Assembly: GCF_024519315.1 (NCBI RefSeq)
Contig: NZ_JANIIC010000003.1
Coordinates: 1 to 64,000 of the forward strand
Direction: 5' to 3'
Origin: Streptomyces malaysiensis subsp. samsunensis
GTDB lineage: Bacteria > Actinomycetota > Actinomycetes > Streptomycetales > Streptomycetaceae
Length of the DNA stretch: 64,000 nt
This document shows positions 37,458 through 47,800 of this stretch, one piece after another. The notes below the pieces were generated by a model. That model saw nothing but the letters and a program-made list of their open reading frames with translations, was not told the DNA's origin and made no database searches. How positions within the stretch are numbered: the first letter of the stretch is position 1; each line of letters starts with the position of its first letter. A program made the position numbers and the translations under genes.

Positions 37458-38377
37458 CGCTCGCACTGACCCACGCCCACGGCGACCGCATCACCGTGGC
37501 CCACGAGGCGACCGGCACCGAACTGTTCGCCTATGTGTACCGCCCCGAAGCCGCGTGGGAGGCCCCCAAGCCGTATCTCCACCCGGTCCGGACCCTCTCC
37601 GGCGGTCTCGTCACCGACTACCGGCCCAACGACCACCGCTGGCACAAGGGGCTCCAGCTGACGGCCTCCCATCTGTCGGGCCAGAACCTGTGGGGCGGGA
37701 ACACCTATGTCCACGGCGAGGGGTATGTCGCGCTGCCGGAGCGGATCGGCTCGATGGCACACGTCGCCTTCGAGGAGGTCGCCGCCGCGGACGGCCGGGC
37801 CGTGATCGCCGAGCGGCTGACCTGGCATCCGTACGACGGTGAGCTGTGGGCCGAGGAGGAGCGCCGCATCGAGGTGAGCGATGTCGATCCGCGGGCCGGC
37901 AGCTGGTCGTTGACATGGACCTCGGCGGTCACCAACCGCCGTACCGAACCGCTGCGTTTCGGCAGCCCCACCACCCACGGCCGCCCGGCCGCCGGATACA
38001 CCGGCCTGTTCTGGCGGGGCCCGCGCGCCTTCCGCGACGGCCACGTCTTCACCGCCGAGGCGGACGGCGGCGACCTCATGGGCAGCCAGGCGCCCTGGCT
38101 GGCGTACGTCGGTGAACACGACGGGCGCGACGGCCACGCCACGGTCGTCTTCGAGCACGCCCCGGCCAACGACCACGCGGGCGAGAAGGGGACGCACCCG
38201 GCGCACTGGTTCGTGCGCAGCGACCCGTTCGCCGCGGTCGCGCCGTCCTGGGCGTTCCACGAGGAGCTCGTCCTCGACCCCGGCGACACCCTCTCCCGTG
38301 GCTACCGCGTGACCATCGCCGACGGCGCCTGGGACCGCGAGCAGGTCACCGCCCACCTGGACCGGCACACATGGTGA
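37454..38377 (+). CDS. DUF6807 (PmoA-like) family protein
   Basis: A 307-residue cytoplasmic beta-rich protein: FAYVYRPEAAWEAPKPYLHPVRTLSGG, RPNDHRWHKGLQLTASHLSGQNLWGG and SPTTHGRPAAGYTGLFWRGPRAF are typical DUF6807/PmoA signatures. The fold resembles sugar-binding jelly-roll proteins found in polysaccharide-use operons; the biochemical activity is not known. It is coupled by overlap to the oxidoreductase before it and to the cupin after it. Confidence 0.82.
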   Translation: MTLALTHAHGDRITVAHEATGTELFAYVYRPEAAWEAPKPYLHPVRTLSGGLVTDYRPNDHRWHKGLQLTASHLSGQNLWGGNTYVHGEGYVALPERIGSMAHVAFEEVAAADGRAVIAERLTWHPYDGELWAEEERRIEVSDVDPRAGSWSLTWTSAVTNRRTEPLRFGSPTTHGRPAAGYTGLFWRGPRAFRDGHVFTAEADGGDLMGSQAPWLAYVGEHDGRDGHATVVFEHAPANDHAGEKGTHPAHWFVRSDPFAAVAPSWAFHEELVLDPGDTLSRGYRVTIADGAWDREQVTAHLDRHTW

Positions 38378-39099
38378 GCGCGACCTACGACGGCTTCCCC
38401 GCGGCCGTCGGCGTGTCCCGGCTGCGGGTCTACGACTGGCCCACCGTCGACGGCAGGCCCGGCGGCGGCACCCCGCATCTGCACCTCACATGCGGTGAGG
38501 GGTACGTGGTGACGGCGGGCCGGGGCGCCGTGCAGACCCTGACCACCTCCGGCTACCAGGAGACTCCCCTGGAGCCGGGCACCGTGGCCTGGTTCACGCC
38601 CGGCACGATCCACCGCCTCGTCAACGAGGGCGGCCTGGAGATCACCGTCGTCATGCAGAACAGCGGCCTGCCCGAGGCGGGCGACGCCGTGCTCACGCTG
38701 CCGCCCGACCTGCTCACCGACGCCGAGACCTACGCGGACGCGATCCGGATCCCCTCCGATGTCCCCGAGGCCGAGCAGGCGGCGGTCGCCCGCGCCCGCC
38801 GCGATCTGGCGACGCGCCGGTTCCTGGAGCTGCGCGACGCCACCGAGAGCGGGGACCCGAAACCGCTGGCCGAGTTCCAGCGGGCCGCCGCCGATCTCGT
38901 ACGCCCCCTGGTGGACGCCTGGGAGCGGCGCTGGCGCGACGGCGCGCGGGCCGCCACGTCGGCGACCGCGGCCCACCTCGCCGCCCTGCGCGACAAGGAC
39001 GAGCGGCATCTGACCGAGGCCCGGGTCGGCGCGACCGGGCCCACCGCACGCGGACGCTTCGGCATGTGCGGCCGCCTGGACGTCTATCCGGGGATCTGA
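38371..39099 (+). CDS. Cupin-domain protein
   Basis: A 242-residue protein whose first ~110 residues form a cupin: PHLHLTCGEGYVVTAGRGAVQTL with metal-type histidines and a second motif PGTVAWFTPGTIHRLVNEG. The rest is an Ala/Arg-rich helical domain of unknown role. The start overlaps the DUF6807 stop by seven bases. It may be a sugar isomerase, a sugar-acid-binding protein or a sensor; I cannot choose between these. Confidence 0.75.
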   Translation: MVSATYDGFPAAVGVSRLRVYDWPTVDGRPGGGTPHLHLTCGEGYVVTAGRGAVQTLTTSGYQETPLEPGTVAWFTPGTIHRLVNEGGLEITVVMQNSGLPEAGDAVLTLPPDLLTDAETYADAIRIPSDVPEAEQAAVARARRDLATRRFLELRDATESGDPKPLAEFQRAAADLVRPLVDAWERRWRDGARAATSATAAHLAALRDKDERHLTEARVGATGPTARGRFGMCGRLDVYPGI

Positions 39100-39161
39100 A
39101 TCCCTCCGACTGCCTTGCGCAGCACTCCCCTGCACACCCTCTCCTCCCCTGGAAGGCCCCC

Positions 39162-40496
39162 ATGCCCGAGCCTCCGAACGGCCGGCTCCCACGCCCGAGC
39201 CGCCGGGCCGTCCTGGCCGTTGCCGCCGTCGGCCTCAGCACCGCCCTGACCGGCACGCTCTCCGCGTGCTCCGCCGCGAGCGGCGACACGTCCGGCATCA
39301 CCCTCCGGTTCTCCTGGTGGGGCAACGACGACCGTGCCGCGCGCACCGAGAAGGCGGTCCGCCTCTTCGAGAAGGAACACCCCGGTGTCACCGTGCGCAC
39401 GTCCAACGGCGACTTCGGCTCGTATCTCCAGAAGCTGGCCACCCAGGCGGCCGGCGGTGGGGTGCCCGACGTGGTCCAGCTCGACTACCGGCAGATCTCC
39501 CAGTACGCGAGCGGCAAGGCGATCATGCCGCTGGACGGTGTCATCGAGGAGCGGACGGTCCGCACCTCCGACATGGACAAGGACTTCCTGCGCACCGGCA
39601 CCTACCAGGGCAGGCAGTTCGCCCTGCCCATGGGGCGTGGCATCACCGGATACGCCTACGACTCCGCCGTCTACAAGAAGGCCGGTATCGCCACGCCCCG
39701 GCCCAGCTGGACCTGGCAGGACTGGGCGAAGGCCAACGAGAAGATCGCCGCCCTGGGGCTGAAGTCCCCCGACGGACGCCCCTACACGGGTTCCAACGAC
39801 GGCGGCGACAACGAGGACGTCTTCGAGACCTGGCTGCGCAGCCGCGGCAAGAACCTCTACGCGAACCAGACGAAACTCGGCTTCACCGAGGACGATCTGA
39901 CCGCCTTCTGGTCGTTCCGCGACCGGCTCCGCAGGGCGGGAGCCATCGCTCAGGCCAAGGACACCGCGCAGGCCAAGAGCACCGAGACCAGCCCCATCGG
40001 CCGCCGTCTCGCGGCCGCCGACTTCACCTGGGACGCGCCGTTCCCCGGGTACACGGGCCTGCTCGGCGAGGACATCCACTTCGCGCCCGTGCCCACCACC
40101 GGCGGCAGGCAGGGCACGTATTTCAAACCGACCATGCTCCTCGGCATCGGCGCGAACACCGAGCACCCCAAGGAGGCGGCCCAGTTGATCGACTTCCTCC
40201 TGAACGACCCACGGGCCGGCGACATGCTCGGCTTCTCCCGGTCCACCCCGCCGAACCGCAAGATCGCCGCCCGGGTCGCCAAGACGCTCGAGGGACCGGA
40301 GCGGGAGATCTACGAATACTCGCAGACGATGGAGAAGTACGGCCTGGACGCCCCGCCGACCGCACCGCCGCCCGGCGACCTCGCGATCCAGACGGCGTTC
40401 AAACGGGGCTACCAGCGTGTGATGTACGGCATGGCCACACCGCGGCAGGCGGCACGTGAACTCATCGACGAGGCGAACCGGGAGCTGGAGTCATGA
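39162..40496 (+). CDS. Sugar ABC transporter substrate-binding lipoprotein (SBP family 1)
   Basis: A 444-residue receptor with twin arginines before the signal helix (PSRRAVLAVAAVGLS), the lipobox TLSAC and the family-1 pattern LRFSWWGNDDRAARTEKAVRLFE, PDVVQLDYRQISQYA, ALPMGRGITGYAYDSAVYKKAG. GGAAGG lies six bases before the ATG. It delivers an oligosaccharide, likely a xylan or arabinan fragment given the enzymes downstream, to the two permeases that follow. No ATPase gene is present; CUT1 systems in Streptomyces commonly share MsiK. Confidence 0.9.
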   Translation: MPEPPNGRLPRPSRRAVLAVAAVGLSTALTGTLSACSAASGDTSGITLRFSWWGNDDRAARTEKAVRLFEKEHPGVTVRTSNGDFGSYLQKLATQAAGGGVPDVVQLDYRQISQYASGKAIMPLDGVIEERTVRTSDMDKDFLRTGTYQGRQFALPMGRGITGYAYDSAVYKKAGIATPRPSWTWQDWAKANEKIAALGLKSPDGRPYTGSNDGGDNEDVFETWLRSRGKNLYANQTKLGFTEDDLTAFWSFRDRLRRAGAIAQAKDTAQAKSTETSPIGRRLAAADFTWDAPFPGYTGLLGEDIHFAPVPTTGGRQGTYFKPTMLLGIGANTEHPKEAAQLIDFLLNDPRAGDMLGFSRSTPPNRKIAARVAKTLEGPEREIYEYSQTMEKYGLDAPPTAPPPGDLAIQTAFKRGYQRVMYGMATPRQAARELIDEANRELES

Positions 40497-41464
40497 GCAC
40501 GGTCTCGACGACGAGTGCGCCCGAACGCGCCGCCCGCACGACGCGGCCGAGCCCGCGGAAGAGCAAGCGGCGCCAGGTCCGTGAACGGCAGTGGCCCGCC
40601 TATGTGTTCCTCTCCCCGTGGATGATCGGCGCGGTCGTGCTGACCCTCGTGCCGATGGTCGTGTCCCTGTACCTGTCGTTCACGGACTACAACCTGTTCG
40701 ACCCGCCGCACTGGGTGGGGCTGCGCAACTACAAGGAGATGCTGACCGAGGACCCCCGCTACTGGCGGTCGGTCGGCACCACGATGCTGTACGTCGTCGT
40801 GGCCGTCCCGCTGAAGCTGGGCCTCGCCCTCGGTGTGGCGATGCTGCTGAAGAACCTCAGCCGGGGCCGGGGCTTCTACCGCTCCGCGTTCTACGCGCCG
40901 TCCCTGCTCGGCGCGAGCATGTCCATCGCCCTGGTGTGGAAGGCGCTGTTCAACGACGGCGGCACCGTTGCCAACGTCCTGGACTCGGTCGGCATCCACA
41001 CCGGCGGCTGGGTCGGCAACCCCCATCTCGCGGTGTACGGGATCGTCCTGCTGACGGTGTGGCAGTTCGGCGCGCCCATGGTGATCTTCCTGGCGGGCCT
41101 CCAGCAGATCTCGCCCGACCTCTACGAGGCCGCGGCACTCGACGGCGCGGGCCGCTGGCGGCAGTTCGTGTCCATCACCGTGCCGATGCTGTCCCCGGTC
41201 GTCTTCTTCAACCTGGTCCTGGAGGTCATCAACTCCTTCCAGGTCTTCACCCCGGCCTTCGCCATCAGCGGCGGTGACGGCGGCCCGGCCGACTCCACGA
41301 TGTTCTACACGCTGTACCTGTACGAGCGCGGCTTCACGGCCTCGCATATGGGATACGCGGCGGCGATGGCCTGGCTGCTGCTGATCGCCATCGGCGCGAT
41401 CACCCTGATCCTGTTCCGGACCTCCCGGTCCTGGGTCTTCTACGCGGACGAGGAGGGCCGATGA
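40493..41464 (+). CDS. Carbohydrate ABC transporter permease (MalF type)
   Basis: A 323-residue membrane protein with a basic N-terminus and six helices. FLSPWMIGAVVLTLVPMVVSLYLSFTDYNLF is the characteristic first segment, and the EAA loop is LYEAAALDGAGRWRQFVSITVPML. The ATG overlaps the binding-protein stop. It pairs with the next gene as the CUT1 channel. Confidence 0.92.
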   Translation: MSTVSTTSAPERAARTTRPSPRKSKRRQVRERQWPAYVFLSPWMIGAVVLTLVPMVVSLYLSFTDYNLFDPPHWVGLRNYKEMLTEDPRYWRSVGTTMLYVVVAVPLKLGLALGVAMLLKNLSRGRGFYRSAFYAPSLLGASMSIALVWKALFNDGGTVANVLDSVGIHTGGWVGNPHLAVYGIVLLTVWQFGAPMVIFLAGLQQISPDLYEAAALDGAGRWRQFVSITVPMLSPVVFFNLVLEVINSFQVFTPAFAISGGDGGPADSTMFYTLYLYERGFTASHMGYAAAMAWLLLIAIGAITLILFRTSRSWVFYADEEGR

Positions 41465-42297
41465 ACATCGCCACGAAGCGGTGGCTGCCGCACACGATCT
41501 CGGCCGTCGCGCTGCTCGTCCTGCTGTATCCGCTGGTCTGGCTGCTGGCCACCTCGCTGAAGCCGGCCGACGAGGTGATGACGAGCCTCGATCTGTGGCC
41601 CAGCCACCTGGAGTGGTCGAACTACACGACCGCCCTGGACGGGGTCTCGGGCGTCACCGTCACGCATCTGCTCGGCAACACCCTGCTGATCGCGGGGGGC
41701 GCCGTCCTCGGCAACGTCCTGTCCTGCTCGCTGGCCGCCTACGCCTTCGCCCGGCTGCGCTTCCGCATGAGCAAGGTGATGTTCGCCTTCATGGTGGCGA
41801 CGCTGATGCTGCCGCACCACGTCGTGCTGATCCCGCAGTACATCATCTTCAACCGCCTTGGCCTGGTGGACAGTTTCTGGCCGCTGATCCTGCCGAAGTT
41901 CCTGGCCACCGAGGCGTTCTTCGTCTTCCTCATCGTCCAGTTCATGCGCGGTCTGCCGCGCGAGCTGGAGGAGTCCGCGCGGATCGACGGCTGCGGTCCC
42001 TTCCGTACGTACTGGTCCATCACGCTGCCGCTGGCCCGGCCCGCGCTGATCACCACGGCCATCTTCACGTTCATCTGGACGTGGAACGACTTCTTCACGC
42101 AGATGATCTATCTCTTCGCGCCGGAGAAGTACACCATCACCCTCGCCCTGAGCAGTTTCGTCGACCAGGCCAGCACCTCCGCGTACGGGCCCATGTTCGC
42201 CATGTCGGTGATCTCGGTGCTGCCGATCGTGCTGTTCTTCTTCGTCTTCCAGCGCTACCTGGTGCAGGGCATGGCCACGTCCGGACTGAAGGGGTGA
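41461..42297 (+). CDS. Carbohydrate ABC transporter permease (MalG type)
   Basis: A 278-residue membrane protein: LLYPLVWLLATSLKPADEVM, the helix pair around TLMLPHHVVLIPQYIIFNRLGL, and EAA loop LEESARIDGCGPFRTYWSITLPLARPAL. It overlaps the MalF-type gene by ATGA. With it, it forms the membrane channel for the imported oligosaccharide. Confidence 0.92.
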   Translation: MNIATKRWLPHTISAVALLVLLYPLVWLLATSLKPADEVMTSLDLWPSHLEWSNYTTALDGVSGVTVTHLLGNTLLIAGGAVLGNVLSCSLAAYAFARLRFRMSKVMFAFMVATLMLPHHVVLIPQYIIFNRLGLVDSFWPLILPKFLATEAFFVFLIVQFMRGLPRELEESARIDGCGPFRTYWSITLPLARPALITTAIFTFIWTWNDFFTQMIYLFAPEKYTITLALSSFVDQASTSAYGPMFAMSVISVLPIVLFFFVFQRYLVQGMATSGLKG

Positions 42298-42305
42298 GGC
42301 ACACC

Positions 42306-42920
42306 ATGGCCCACGCACCCATCGCGCCCCCGCGCGAGCGCCGGGAACCCGGAGAGGTCTTCGGCTCCGGCTTCACCCTCTTCGCCGATATGCTGCTCAT
42401 CGGCCTGCTCACCAGCCTCGCCTGTCTGCCGGTCGTCACGGCCCCGGCCGCGTTCGCCGCCGCGTCCGCGACGCTCCGGCGGGCCGCGGGCAACGGCGTC
42501 CAGGTCAGGGCCGGTACGTACGTCGATCACCTCCGTGCCCACCTGTCCGCGCGGTCGGCGGCCCTCGGCCTGGTGCCACCGCTGCTCGTGGTGGTCGTCC
42601 TGATCGATGCCGCGCTGATGCGCGCCGCGCTGCCCGGAGCGGCCGTCATGGCGCCCGCCCTCGCGCTGCTCATCCTGGGCGCCACGGTCGTGGCGCTGCG
42701 GGCGGCCGCGCTGGAGGCGCCGCACGCCCTGTCCGCACGCGAGGCGCTGCTCCGCTCGGCCGCGAACCCGCGCGGCAGTCTCCTGCTCGCCGGTGCCGTG
42801 CTCCTCAGCGGGCTCCTGGCCTGGTCGATTCCGCTGCTGATCCCGCTGCTGCCGGGCCCGCTGGCGTTCGCCGCCACGGTCGTGGACCTCCGCTCCCCCG
42901 CGGACGCCCAGGAGAACTGA
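42306..42920 (+). CDS. DUF624/YesL-like membrane protein
   Basis: A 204-residue protein with five or so helices, opening with GEVFGSGFTLFADMLLIGLLTSLACLPVVTAPAAF, which matches YesL/DUF624 proteins found beside CUT1 sugar transporters and pectin or xylan genes. It starts eight bases after the permease stop with a GGGGTGAGG ribosome site. The role is unknown; a transporter accessory function is inferred from recurrent neighbourhood. Confidence 0.65.
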   Translation: MAHAPIAPPRERREPGEVFGSGFTLFADMLLIGLLTSLACLPVVTAPAAFAAASATLRRAAGNGVQVRAGTYVDHLRAHLSARSAALGLVPPLLVVVVLIDAALMRAALPGAAVMAPALALLILGATVVALRAAALEAPHALSAREALLRSAANPRGSLLLAGAVLLSGLLAWSIPLLIPLLPGPLAFAATVVDLRSPADAQEN

Positions 42921-42978
42921 ACCGCGGCGCTGCACCTCCCCATCCCCCACCCACGCATCACACCACCGGAGTTCACGC

Positions 42979-44775
42979 ATGCCCCTCCCGCACCTGGACG
43001 CCGCAGGCCATCCGAGGCCGCAGCTGATCCGCGACCCCGACTGGCGCGACCTCGGCGGTTCCTGGCGGTTCGCCCACGACGACGAGGACCGCGGCCGCGC
43101 CGACCGCTGGATGGACCCGGCGACCTCCGCACCGTTCACCGGCACCGTCACCGTGCCCTATCCGCCCGAGTCCGCGGCCTCGGGCGTGGCGGACACCGCC
43201 TTCCACCCCGTGCTCTGGTACCGGCGCACGATCGACGTGGCCCGGCCAACCGCCGGGCGGCGGCTCCTGCTGCACTTCGGTGCGGTCGACCACCGGGCCG
43301 AGGTCTGGCTGAACGGCCGCCTGGTGGGACGGCACGAGGGCGGGCACACCGGCTTCACCTGCGATCTGACCGACGCCGTCGACCGGGACGGCGAGCAGAT
43401 CCTCGTCGTCCGCGCCGAGGACCAGCCGCTCGATGCCACACAGCCCCGCGGCAAGCAGGACTGGCGCCGGGATCCGCATGTCATCTGGTACCACCGCACC
43501 TCCGGGATCTGGCAGCCGGTGTGGCTGGAAGAGGTCCCGGCCGAGCACATCGCGCTTCTGCGCTGGACCCCCGAGGTCGCCCACGCCCGCGTCCGCTGCC
43601 GGCTGCGGCTCGGCCACTGGCCGCAGCGCCCGCTCACCGTGACGGTCCGCCTCACGCGGGGCGAGCGGGTGCTCGCCGAGCAGCGGACGCTGATCGAGGG
43701 CCAGGAGACGGAGTTCGACGTCGCGGTGCCCGCCCTGCGGCACGGGCAGGACCTCGACGACCTGCTCTGGCGTCCGGAGCGGCCACAACTCGTCGACGCG
43801 GTGGTGGAGCTGCGCGACGCGGCCGAGGACACACCGGTGGACCGTGCGACGTCCTATCTCGGCCTGCGCGACATCGGCTGGGACGACGGCGTCTTCCTCC
43901 TCAACCACAAGCCGTACTTCCTCCGGTTCGCGCTCCAGCAGGGCTACTGGCCCGCATCGCACCTGTCGGCCTCGGCCGAGGAATTGCGCCGCGACGTCGA
44001 ACTGGCGAAGGAGATCGGCCTCAACGGGCTGCGTATCCACCAGAAGGTCGAGGACCCGCGCTTCCTGTACTGGGCCGACCGGCTCGGGCTGCTGCTGTGG
44101 GAGGAGATGCCATCGGCGTACGCGTTCGGCGCGCGGACCGTCGAGCGCGTGGTCGCCGAGTGGACCGAAGCCGTCTCCCGCGACCTCAGCCACCCCTCGA
44201 TCGTCGCCTGGGTCCCGATCAACGAGTCCTGGTCCGTGCCGAACCCGGCGCTCGTCCCCGCGCAGCGCCACTTCATGGACGCCCTGTACCACCTCACCAA
44301 GGCCCTGGACCCGTCCCGCCCCGCCGTCTCCAACGACGGCTGGGAGATCTCCGCCGCCGACATCTGGGGCGTCCACGACTACACCCAGCACGCGAACGTA
44401 CTGCGCGAGCGCTACGGCCACGCCTCGCTGCGGCAGGGCGAGCTCGCCGAGCAGTGGCCCGGCGCCAAACGGCTGACCCTGGACGGCGTCCGCCACCAGG
44501 GGCAGCCCGTCGTCCTCAGCGAGTTCGGCGGCGCGACCTTCGAACCGGCCGAAGGCGCCGAGTGGTTCGGCTACGACACCGTGGCCACGAAGGAGGACTT
44601 CGCGAAACGCCTCGCCGACCTGGTGACCGCCGCGGTGGACTCCGGGCTCGCGGGCTACTGCTACACCCAGTTCACCGACACGGAACAAGAGACCAACGGC
44701 CTGCTCACACCGGACCGCCAACCGAAGATCCCCCTGGCCGAACTGCGCGACATTCTCACCCGCCCCCGCGCATAG
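42979..44775 (+). CDS. Glycoside hydrolase family 2 enzyme
   Basis: A 598-residue protein with the three GH2 domains: sugar-binding jelly roll (residues ~25-190, WYRRTIDVARP, VDHRAEVWLNGRLVGRHEGGHT), an Ig-like middle and a TIM barrel from ~300. The acid/base is Glu416 (VPINESWSVPN) and the nucleophile Glu515 (VVLSEFGGATF). No signal peptide, so it likely trims imported oligosaccharides. GH2 members cleave beta-galactosides, beta-mannosides, beta-glucuronides or arabinosides; with the GH67 and GH43 neighbours a hemicellulose side chain is likely. Confidence 0.88.
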   Translation: MPLPHLDAAGHPRPQLIRDPDWRDLGGSWRFAHDDEDRGRADRWMDPATSAPFTGTVTVPYPPESAASGVADTAFHPVLWYRRTIDVARPTAGRRLLLHFGAVDHRAEVWLNGRLVGRHEGGHTGFTCDLTDAVDRDGEQILVVRAEDQPLDATQPRGKQDWRRDPHVIWYHRTSGIWQPVWLEEVPAEHIALLRWTPEVAHARVRCRLRLGHWPQRPLTVTVRLTRGERVLAEQRTLIEGQETEFDVAVPALRHGQDLDDLLWRPERPQLVDAVVELRDAAEDTPVDRATSYLGLRDIGWDDGVFLLNHKPYFLRFALQQGYWPASHLSASAEELRRDVELAKEIGLNGLRIHQKVEDPRFLYWADRLGLLLWEEMPSAYAFGARTVERVVAEWTEAVSRDLSHPSIVAWVPINESWSVPNPALVPAQRHFMDALYHLTKALDPSRPAVSNDGWEISAADIWGVHDYTQHANVLRERYGHASLRQGELAEQWPGAKRLTLDGVRHQGQPVVLSEFGGATFEPAEGAEWFGYDTVATKEDFAKRLADLVTAAVDSGLAGYCYTQFTDTEQETNGLLTPDRQPKIPLAELRDILTRPRA

Positions 44776-44838
44776 CGTGTCTCGCCGTGCGAGGGCTCGG
44801 AGCAATTCCCTTCGTTCTTCCGCAGAGGAGAAACCGCA

Positions 44839-47800
44839 ATGGCGCGATCCGAGTACGAGTACAGTCGTCGCCGAGTGCTCCAGGCGTCCGCCCTCGCCTT
44901 CGCCACCGTACTGAGCCCGTGGGGCACGGCGGCCGGCTTCGCCCAATCGGCAGGCGCCTCCGATGAGGACGGCTACGATCTCTGGCTGCGCTACCGCCCC
45001 CTCACCGATGCCCGGCGGCTCGCCGAGTACCGGAAGGCCCTGGCCGGTTTGGCGCGCCAGGGCGAGGGCCCGGTCATGGCCAGCGCCGAGCTGGAACTGC
45101 GGCGGGCCGCCCGGGGCCTCACCGGCAGCGCACCGGCCCGGGTTCCCGCCGACCGGGCCTCGGTCGTCATCGGCACGGTGGACGAGTCGCCGGTCGTGCG
45201 CTCCCAGCTGAGCCCCGACCGGCTGGCCCGGATCGGTGCGCAGGGGTTCGTGATCGAGATGACCGGCCCGCCGGGCAGGCGGCGCCTGGTCATCGGGGCC
45301 CGCGGTGCTCGCGGCGTGCTGGCCGGGGTCTTCCATCTCATCCGTCTGCTCCAGCTCGAGCGGCCACTGCACAAGCTGTCCGTCTCGGAGAAGCCGCGCA
45401 CCGCGCTGCGCATGATGAATCACTGGGACAACGTCGACGGGTCGATCGAGCGTGGCTACGCGGGCGCGTCGCTCTTCGAGTGGGACAAGCTGCCGGACAT
45501 CTCCGACCGGCTCGTCGACTACGCGCGGTCCATGGCATCGATCGGCATCAACGCCTCGGTGCTCAACAATGTGAACGCCGGGGCCGACTTCATCACCGGC
45601 GAGATGCTGACCAGACTCAGACCCCTGGCCGCGCTTCTCCAGTCATGGTCCATCTCCACCTGGCTGTCCGTCAACTACGCCAGCCCGATGATCCTGACCG
45701 CGCACGACACCGATCCGATCACGACAGCCGATCCCGCCGATCGACGGGTCCAGCAGTGGTGGCGGGACAAGAGCGCCGAAATCTTCAACAGCCTGCCCGG
45801 GTTCGGCGGGTTCCTGGTGAAGGCGAACTCGGAGGGGCAGCCCGGCCCGCTCGACTACGGACGCACCCATGCCGAGGGCGCGAACATGCTGGCCCGCACG
45901 GTCGCACCGCACAACGGGCAGATCGTCTGGCGCAGCTTCGTCCACGAGGATTTCAGCGACTGGGCGGAGTACCAGTACCGGGTGTTCGCCCCGCTGGACG
46001 GCGAGTTCGACGACAACGTCATCCTCCAGACCAAGTACGGACCGATCGACTTCCAGATCCGCGAGCCCGTACACCCCCTGTTCGGCGCGATGCGCCACAC
46101 CAACCAGATGCTGGAACTCCAGCTCACCCAGGAGTACACCGGCCACACGCTCCACACCACCTATCTGGCCCCGCTGTGGCGGGAGGTGCTGACCTTCCCG
46201 ACGCGGGGGCCCGGCACCGGACCGACCGTCGCCGACATCCTCGCGGACGGCGACGGCCGTGCGCCGCGGGCGGGCATCGCCGGGGTCAGCAACTTCGGCA
46301 ACGCCCGCAACTGGACCGGCTATCTGCTGGGCGCGGCGAACACCTACGCCTTCGGCAGGATGTGCTGGAATCCGGACGCCGACCCCCGGGATCTGGCCGC
46401 GGAGTGGGCCGGGCTGACCTTCGGCACCGACGAGGCGGTCACCGAGGTGGTGGCCGACATCCTGACGCACTCGCGCCGGACGTACGAGGACTACACCTCC
46501 CCGCTGGGAATGGGCTATCTCACCGACCCCGGTGGCGACCATCTCGACCCGAACCCGCTGGGCACCCTCTTCCAGTCACACCACTCCACGACCGAGGGCA
46601 CCGGCTTCGACCGCACCGAGGCGACCGGCAGCGGCTTCACCGGGCTCTACCCACGGCCGTGGCGGGTGCACTACGAGTCCACGGCGACCTGCCCCGACGA
46701 GCTGCTGCTGTTCATGCACTGGGTGCCGTACGACCATCGACTGCGGTCGGGCAAGACGGTCATCCAGCACATCTACGATACGCACTTCACCGGGGTCGAC
46801 CACATCGACCGGTTCCTCGCCGGGTGGAGCGCACTGTCCGGGAAGCTCGACCCGCGGCGCCATGCCGCCGTCACGGCGGGCTTCGAGGCCCAGCGGGAAC
46901 ACGCGACGTTCTGGCGTGACACGGTGGTCGGTTTCTTCTTCGACAAGAGCCGCGTCGTCGACGCGCGGCGGGAATGGCTGCAAGCGGCGCTGAACGGTTC
47001 ACGGGTGCTGCTCGGCGGCCGTCCGAACCTCCTGCCGGTCACCGTCACCAACGCCTCGGCGCGGAACCGCGACCTGACGGTCGTACTGCGGCCACCGTCG
47101 GCGGACTGGCGCACCGAACCCGCCGAACGGTCCGCGGCCGGGGCCGCGATCGCCGAGTTCGAACTGCCGGTCACACCCCCGTTGCCGGGCACCGTCGCCG
47201 CCCTGGACCTGGACGTGGCGCCGAAGCTCACCCGGCTCGACGGCCGGCCACCGTCCCTGGTCGTGGCGCCCGATGGCAGCCGATGCCACGTGGCGCTCAA
47301 CGCCGGGCCGCGGAACGGGACTTCGATGCCCGGCTACGACGCCCTGACCCCCGAGTCGGCCTGGTCGGCGTCGGCCGGCCACGGCTGGGTCGGCGCCGCC
47401 CCGTCGGCCAGGGACCGCGGTGGCGAGCCCCTGTTGCGCGACCACCTCTGGCACAACTCGTCCCGGGTGCTGCGCGTGGCCGTGCCGGCGGGCAGGCACA
47501 CCGGGTACGCGCTGGTCGGTGACACCGGTGCCACGGCCTCGCCGACCCGGGTCGCGGTGGACGGCGCCACGGTCGCCACCAGTCCGAAGCAGCCCGGCGG
47601 AACCTTCACCTGGCTGGAGCTCCCCCTCGACGGCGGTGCCACCGGCCGCACCACGGACATCACGTTCACGGGGGTGGGCGGCCCCTGGCGGCTGTCCGCG
47701 TTCGCCGTCACGGACCCCGGCGCCCCGGTGCCGTCCCTGGTCGTCATGCGGGCGGTGGCGGATCCGGTGTGGTGGGCGGGCCGGGCCAACCCGGTCACGG

